Assembly (NCBI GenBank): GCA_023657425.1
Contig: JAGTJW010000001.1
Coordinates: 682,001-746,000 of the forward strand
Source: Ideonella sp. WA131b
GTDB taxonomy: Bacteria > Pseudomonadota > Gammaproteobacteria > Burkholderiales > Burkholderiaceae_C
Direction of reading: 5' to 3'
Length of the DNA: 64,000 nt
This document shows, one piece after another, positions 59,977-64,000 of the stretch. The first letter of the stretch is position 1. Every line of letters starts with the position of its first letter. The translations under genes were made by a program, and so were the position numbers. Below the pieces are notes generated by a model that searched no databases, had not been told where the DNA came from, and worked only from the letters and a program-made list of their open reading frames with translations.

Positions 59977-61131
59977 TCAGCGGGCGGCTGCCGGGGCTGG
60001 CTGCCCCGAGAAACCGCCCATGGAGTTCATGTTGATCTTCACGGTCTGCAGCACGAGGCTGAAGACCACCCAGATGATGACGACGCCCACCACCCCGAGC
60101 ACCAGGCTCTGGATGGCCTTGGCGCCGCGGCGGATGGACTTGGAGGCGCGGTCCAGCGCCTGGTCGGCGCGCGACGAGATGGCGGCCTCGGGCGTGCCGT
60201 AGCGGCCCACCAGCAGCAGGGCGTCCACCGTTTCGCGGTCGAGCAGGCCCACATCGAAGGCGTCGATGGGCCGGGCCGGGTGCAGCACGAATCCGTCAAG
60301 CACGCGGTCGATGTAGCTGGCCAGCCAGGGGTCTGAGAGCGCCCGGATGGCGCCGAGCGCGTCAGACGGCTTGGGCCGCGACTCCAGCTGCGCCGCCAGG
60401 CCCTTGAGAAAGGCCGCCGCCCGGTAGGCGCGGTAGATGGCGTAGGGCGCCACCCAGCGGTCGCACCAGCGCCGCGCCGGGCCCTGCCAGTTGGCCAGCG
60501 ACCACAGGAAGGCCACCCCGGCGATGACGCTGACGACGACGATCGGCAAGGTCCAGCCCTTGATGAAGCCGGCCAGGATGATGAGCGCCGTCTGGTCCGC
60601 GGTGCGGATCCTCGGGTCGATCATGGGGCCGATCATGTCCACCATGGTGGGCACGCCAAAGGCCAGCAGGCAAAAGCCGAGGAAGGCGTAGACCAGCGGC
60701 ATGGACAAGAGACGCCAGGCCTCGTCGCGCAGCGTGCGCTCGTCCTTGGCCAGGGTGTTCAGCACGCGCAGGCCGTCGACCAGGCGACGCCCGCCTTCAA
60801 AGGCCGAGAGCAGGGCCACGTCGCCCGGCGGCGCCAGGTGCGCCAGGGCCACCGAGACGCTGTGGCCCTGCTCCATGCGCAGCACCACGTGGCGGAAGCC
60901 CTGCGCCAGCGGGCTGCCGCGGCGCTCCAGGATGTCGGCATGGGCCAGCAGTGCGTCGCGCGGGTGCGCGCCGTTGGCGATGACGTCGATGAGGTCTTCG
61001 TAGATCTCGTGGCGCACGGCGGCAAAGCGCCGCCGCATCCCGGCGCCGGCGGCGGACTGGCGCAGCGCGCGCCAGGTGGCGCCGGGGCCGCCGGCCAGCA
61101 GCAAGGCTGGTGAGGTGCTGAGGCTGCTCAT
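59977..61131 (-). CDS. pilR: PilR/GspF-type pilus inner-membrane platform protein
   Basis: 384 residues from an ATG that overlaps the ATPase stop (ATGA); the long open frame further upstream belongs to another frame of the ATPase gene. It has the GspF/PilC family pattern of two cytoplasmic T2SSF domains (for example IANGAHPRDALL and LSDPWLASYIDRVL) separated by membrane helices near residues 155-180 and 185-215, and a C-terminal helix (LVLGVVGVVIIWVVFSLVL). It anchors the assembly ATPase and pilin in the inner membrane. It is placed between pilQ and pilS as in R64. Confidence 0.9.
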   Translation of the reverse strand: MSSLSTSPALLLAGGPGATWRALRQSAAGAGMRRRFAAVRHEIYEDLIDVIANGAHPRDALLAHADILERRGSPLAQGFRHVVLRMEQGHSVSVALAHLAPPGDVALLSAFEGGRRLVDGLRVLNTLAKDERTLRDEAWRLLSMPLVYAFLGFCLLAFGVPTMVDMIGPMIDPRIRTADQTALIILAGFIKGWTLPIVVVSVIAGVAFLWSLANWQGPARRWCDRWVAPYAIYRAYRAAAFLKGLAAQLESRPKPSDALGAIRALSDPWLASYIDRVLDGFVLHPARPIDAFDVGLLDRETVDALLLVGRYGTPEAAISSRADQALDRASKSIRRGAKAIQSLVLGVVGVVIIWVVFSLVLQTVKINMNSMGGFSGQPAPAAAR

Positions 61132-62960
61132 TCGCCGGCCCGCCCGAGTTGCTCTTCGACGGTGTCGATGGCCAGCACGCCTTCCACGACGTGGTACAGG
61201 GCCACCTCGGCGATGGTCTTGCCCAGCGTGACCGGCTCGTCGAAGCGCGCCGCGCGCTGGGCACGCCAGTCGTTGGCGGCGTCGATGAGCTTGGCGTCGG
61301 CGATGAGCTCGCGCTGGCGGGCCGTGGGCTCCAGGGTCTCGGCCACCACGATGACGCCCTTGGCCCCGGCGCGGCAGTGCGGGCAACCGTGGCGGTTGCG
61401 CACGAAGAAGCGGTCGGGATCGAGCTGCAGCGTACGGTAGGCGTCGAGACGGGCGGCCAGCGCGGGATCGCTGCCCCAGGCCTCGCGGGCCGGGATGCGG
61501 CAGTGCGGGCACAGGCGCGGCAGCAGCTTCTGGTAGACGATGCAGGCCAGCATGTCGGGGCCGGCCACGGCTTCGGGCAAGAGGCCCATCAGGCGGCTGG
61601 TGAGGCGGTCGATGGCGCCGAAGGCGCTGGGCGCGTGCAGCGTGGCGTAGAGCTTGTGGCCGGTGAGGTTGAGCTCCTGCCAGACGTGGGCGGTCTCGGC
61701 GTCGCGGATCTCGCCGAGCACGATGAGGTCGACGTCCATGCGCATCAGGCTGCGCAGCGCGGGCACGAAGGGGTTCTCGGCCGCGGCCGATTCGGCCGAG
61801 CGCGGCACCGGGAACTGGCTGACGTTGAGGATGCGGCCCTCGGGCGGGTCTTCCACGGTGGCGGCGAACTGCCGGCCGGCGACGATGCCGGGGTGGGTGG
61901 CCAGCAGGGCCGTCATGGAGGTGGTCTTGCCGCTGCCGGTTTCGCCGACGAAGAGCACGCTGCCGCCGGGGCCGTGGCCGTGGCGCACCAGCAGATCGAT
62001 CTGGTCGGGCAGGTAGCCGAGCTGGACGAAGTCGTTGGAGGCCAGGGCCTTGCCGTCGTAGTTGAGCAGGCGCAGCACGGCGTCGAAGCCGTAGCGCTCG
62101 GGGGCGCTCTGGAAACGCAGCTCGGCCGAGCGCACGCTGGGCGGCATGCGGATGAAGCCGGCCTGCCGGAAACCGGGCTGGAAGGCCCCTTCGCCACGCG
62201 CCACGCTGCGGCCGTCGCACTTGGCGTACAGCGCGCCCACCAGCTGGTAGGCCTCGCGCGGGTTGAGGTACTCCTGGATGACGATCTCGCCGTCGACGCG
62301 GAAGCCGACGTAGCTGCGCTCGGACTCGGCACCGGCCACGGCGCTGTCGCGCACGCGGATGTGGATGTCGGAGGCGTTGAGCTGGATGGCGCCCAGGATC
62401 CAGGCCTCGATGTGGCGGTCGAACACCGTGCCGGCGGTCTTCTCGCGCCGCTCGGCCACGTTGGTGGGGCGCGCGGTGAGCTCGCTGAGCGCACCGACCT
62501 CGATGAGGTGTTCGGCCGTGATGTCGACCTTGTGCCGCGAGCCCAGGGCCAGGCGGAAGGCCTGCAGCGCCACCGTGCCCCTGACAGTGGGCAGGTAGAC
62601 GAGCACGCCCTGGCGGCGCGAGCGGCTGCCGCGGGCCCGCGGCAGCAGCAGGCAGACCATGGCACCGGCCATCAGCTCACGTTCGGCCGGCGAGAGCAAG
62701 CCGCGCGTGTCGGCCGTGTCGCCGAACAGGCCCAGGTGGACGGGTACGCGGCGGCGCAGCTCGTCCAGGCTGGCGATCGGCTCGGCTGGGGCGTAGGCCG
62801 GCAACGTGGCCGCGGCGTCGCTCGGGTCGTCAGCGGCTGCGGCGGCCGCAGCGGCCGTGGCGACCGCGGGCGCGTCGGCGCGGGGCGGCGTTCGCCCCGG
62901 TCGCCAGGCGCCGGGCTTGAGCGAGCGCAGGCCGGAGGTGAATTGGGTGCGCCAGGTCAT
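61128..62960 (-). CDS. pilQ: PilQ/GspE-type pilus assembly ATPase
   Basis: 610 residues. An Ala-rich N-terminal linker (about 30-50) and an N-terminal domain are followed by the AAA-like secretion ATPase core: ASDIHIRV, Walker A GETGSGKTTS from G339 (K345), Asp box VEDPPEGR, Walker B LIVLGEIRD, and His box THAHV-like DAETAHVWQ/LYATLHAPSA. Two CPHC motifs near the C-terminus (CPHCRIP, CPHCRAG) form the usual zinc site. It powers pilus polymerisation from the cytoplasmic face. The start overlaps the pilP stop by 4 bases (ATGA). Confidence 0.93.
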   Translation of the reverse strand: MTWRTQFTSGLRSLKPGAWRPGRTPPRADAPAVATAAAAAAAADDPSDAAATLPAYAPAEPIASLDELRRRVPVHLGLFGDTADTRGLLSPAERELMAGAMVCLLLPRARGSRSRRQGVLVYLPTVRGTVALQAFRLALGSRHKVDITAEHLIEVGALSELTARPTNVAERREKTAGTVFDRHIEAWILGAIQLNASDIHIRVRDSAVAGAESERSYVGFRVDGEIVIQEYLNPREAYQLVGALYAKCDGRSVARGEGAFQPGFRQAGFIRMPPSVRSAELRFQSAPERYGFDAVLRLLNYDGKALASNDFVQLGYLPDQIDLLVRHGHGPGGSVLFVGETGSGKTTSMTALLATHPGIVAGRQFAATVEDPPEGRILNVSQFPVPRSAESAAAENPFVPALRSLMRMDVDLIVLGEIRDAETAHVWQELNLTGHKLYATLHAPSAFGAIDRLTSRLMGLLPEAVAGPDMLACIVYQKLLPRLCPHCRIPAREAWGSDPALAARLDAYRTLQLDPDRFFVRNRHGCPHCRAGAKGVIVVAETLEPTARQRELIADAKLIDAANDWRAQRAARFDEPVTLGKTIAEVALYHVVEGVLAIDTVEEQLGRAGE

Positions 62961-63622
62961 GGCTGGAGCGTGGCCCGCGGTTCCGGGCCCGGGGTGGTGG
63001 CCGCAACACTGAGCGCAGCGGCCGGCGTGGCGCCCGCGAAGTCGAGCACGACGGTTGCGGTGCCCGTGCGCCGGTTGGCCTCTTGGGTGGTGCGCGTCAT
63101 TTCGACCCGGCCCTCGGCCGGCAGGATGGCCCGCAGCGTCCAGCCGCTGGCGCCGAGCGGCTGGCCGGCCCGCGCCAGGCTGTGGTCGACGTCTTGCCAG
63201 CGGACGACGGCGACCTCGCGGCCGGGGCGGCCCAGGATGGCCACCAGCCGGGGCTGCTTGGAGCCGGCCGCCCCATCGCGCGGTGCGAGGGCGGCCTCCA
63301 GCACGATGCCGCCCTGGGGCAGCGGGCCCGGCGAGGCTTGCAGCGCGGCGCGCACCGCGGGAGTCAGCTCGGGGGTGGAGGCGGGCGCGCGCCGCTTGCG
63401 GTCGGCTTCGATCAGGGCGCGCAGCGCATCAACCCCTGCAGGCGAAGCGGCTGCGGGCGTGGCGGGCGCGGAAGCCGCCGGGGCCCCGGCGGGGGCACGA
63501 CCGGCCGAGGCCGCGGACGCGGGCGCGGGCTGCGCCAGGGCCTGCAGCGGCACCAGGAAAGGGGCCAGGATCAGCAAGCAGGCGGCCACCGTGCGGCGGG
63601 CCTTGCGGGTGTCACTGGACAT
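62957..63622 (-). CDS. pilP: PilP-like type IVb pilus biogenesis protein
   Basis: About 221 residues from ATG 63622 with AGGAG six bases upstream; an in-frame start at 63637 is less likely. Signal peptide (TVAACLLILAPFLVPLQALAQ), a low-complexity Ala/Pro linker (about 35-70), then a conserved C-terminal domain of about 140 residues (LRALIEADRKRR ... GWTLRAILPAEGRVEM). This matches periplasmic PilP of R64-type pili by position and layout more than by strong motifs. It overlaps the end of the upstream gene by 11 bases. Confidence 0.7.
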   Translation of the reverse strand: MSSDTRKARRTVAACLLILAPFLVPLQALAQPAPASAASAGRAPAGAPAASAPATPAAASPAGVDALRALIEADRKRRAPASTPELTPAVRAALQASPGPLPQGGIVLEAALAPRDGAAGSKQPRLVAILGRPGREVAVVRWQDVDHSLARAGQPLGASGWTLRAILPAEGRVEMTRTTQEANRRTGTATVVLDFAGATPAAALSVAATTPGPEPRATLQP

Positions 63623-64000
63623 AGAAGTCTCCTGCAATGCGTATCGTGGGCACAGCGCCGCCGCCGGCGCCGCCGAGCAGCGGGCCGCCGGTAGCCGGGA
63701 AGCTGAGGCTCACGCTGGTGGCCGAAAAGCTGGCCGGCCACAGGCCCAGCACCTGCGTCAGCCGGTCCAGGGGGCCGACGAGCGTCCAGCCGCCGACCTT
63801 GAGGCTGCGGTCTCCTGCCTCGGAAAACTGCGAGCCAGCGCCGCCTTCTGAGCCCAGGGGCACGGGGGTGCTGAGCGAGGCGTCGAGGCCGAACTCGCGC
63901 AGGAGCTGGAACTGCGAGCCGACGATGGCCATGAACTGCGGGAAGGACTGGACCTGGCTGGTGTTCACCGTGGCCGCCATCGGCTGCAGCCGGGCGCGCG
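63612..64000 (-). CDS. PilO-type pilus protein, C-terminal part (partial at window edge)
   Basis: Only the last roughly 129 residues are inside the window; the frame stays open to the edge. The visible portion has an all-beta-looking sequence (SLKVGGWTLVGPLDRLTQVLGL, SLSFPATGG) ending IAGDFYVQ. I name it pilO from its position before pilP, as in the R64 order pilO-P-Q-R-S; the sequence alone does not prove it. Confidence 0.5.
   Translation of the reverse strand, partial: RARLQPMAATVNTSQVQSFPQFMAIVGSQFQLLREFGLDASLSTPVPLGSEGGAGSQFSEAGDRSLKVGGWTLVGPLDRLTQVLGLWPASFSATSVSLSFPATGGPLLGGAGGGAVPTIRIAGDFYVQ

Noticed and set aside
59977..62220. 747-aa frame covering pilR and much of pilQ
   Set aside because: Its upstream half is an Arg/Ala-rich shadow of the ATPase gene; the real pilR begins at the ATGA overlap at 61131.

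Overview
The window comes from a high-GC bacterium, most likely a betaproteobacterium of the order Burkholderiales. The evidence is the corC-lnt pair, the codon usage, the R64/PilS-like pilus genes, and a GC content that looks like roughly two thirds by eye. No rRNA or other decisive taxonomic marker is present, so the genus is not assigned.

Left edge (1-3.8 kb) is housekeeping: a partial COG0523 GTPase and a queuosine-precursor transporter on the minus strand, then corC and lnt on the plus strand. An initiator tRNA-Met starts on the base after the lnt stop codon and is followed by a clean intrinsic terminator.

From 3.8 to 7.9 kb is an accessory segment next to that tRNA. It holds an AbiE-type (type IV) toxin-antitoxin pair whose toxin gene has lost an internal block, two degenerate copies of a tract that may be old integrase 3' ends, and an intact hipBA module. 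Three evenly spaced operator palindromes (27-bp period) lie upstream of hipB.

From 8 to 57 kb every gene is on the minus strand, and the region is built around two giant secreted RTX proteins (4648 and about 4805 aa). Each sits upstream of its own type I secretion ABC transporter and HlyD-type adaptor. Cassette 2 (34.5-55.8 kb) also carries a TolC-type outer-membrane protein, a MotA/ExbB-like membrane protein and a MotB-like protein. That set matches Salmonella SPI-4 (SiiA-F), where a proton-conducting SiiAB pair serves the giant adhesin SiiE. Cassette 1 (9.3-26.5 kb) has only ABC and adaptor, and is flanked by a redoxin/2-oxoglutarate-oxygenase fusion and a lower-GC glycosyltransferase that could modify the secreted proteins. 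The two giant genes are nearly identical at both ends but differ in repeat number in the middle.

Between the cassettes (28-34.5 kb) is a signalling block: hybrid histidine kinase, Hpt protein, HD-GYP protein, a regulator with N-terminal helix-turn-helix and C-terminal receiver, and a membrane protein with degenerate GGDEF and EAL domains (LapD-like layout). A second HD-GYP response regulator lies just upstream of giant gene 2. I infer a c-di-GMP- and phosphorelay-controlled surface-adhesion system.

Right edge (57.3-64 kb) is a type IVb pilus operon of the R64 thin-pilus kind, in the order pilO (partial), pilP, pilQ, pilR, two PilS-like pilins and a PilV-like minor pilin. Very long open frames antisense to the giant genes are by-products of GC-rich repetitive coding sequence and are not annotated.
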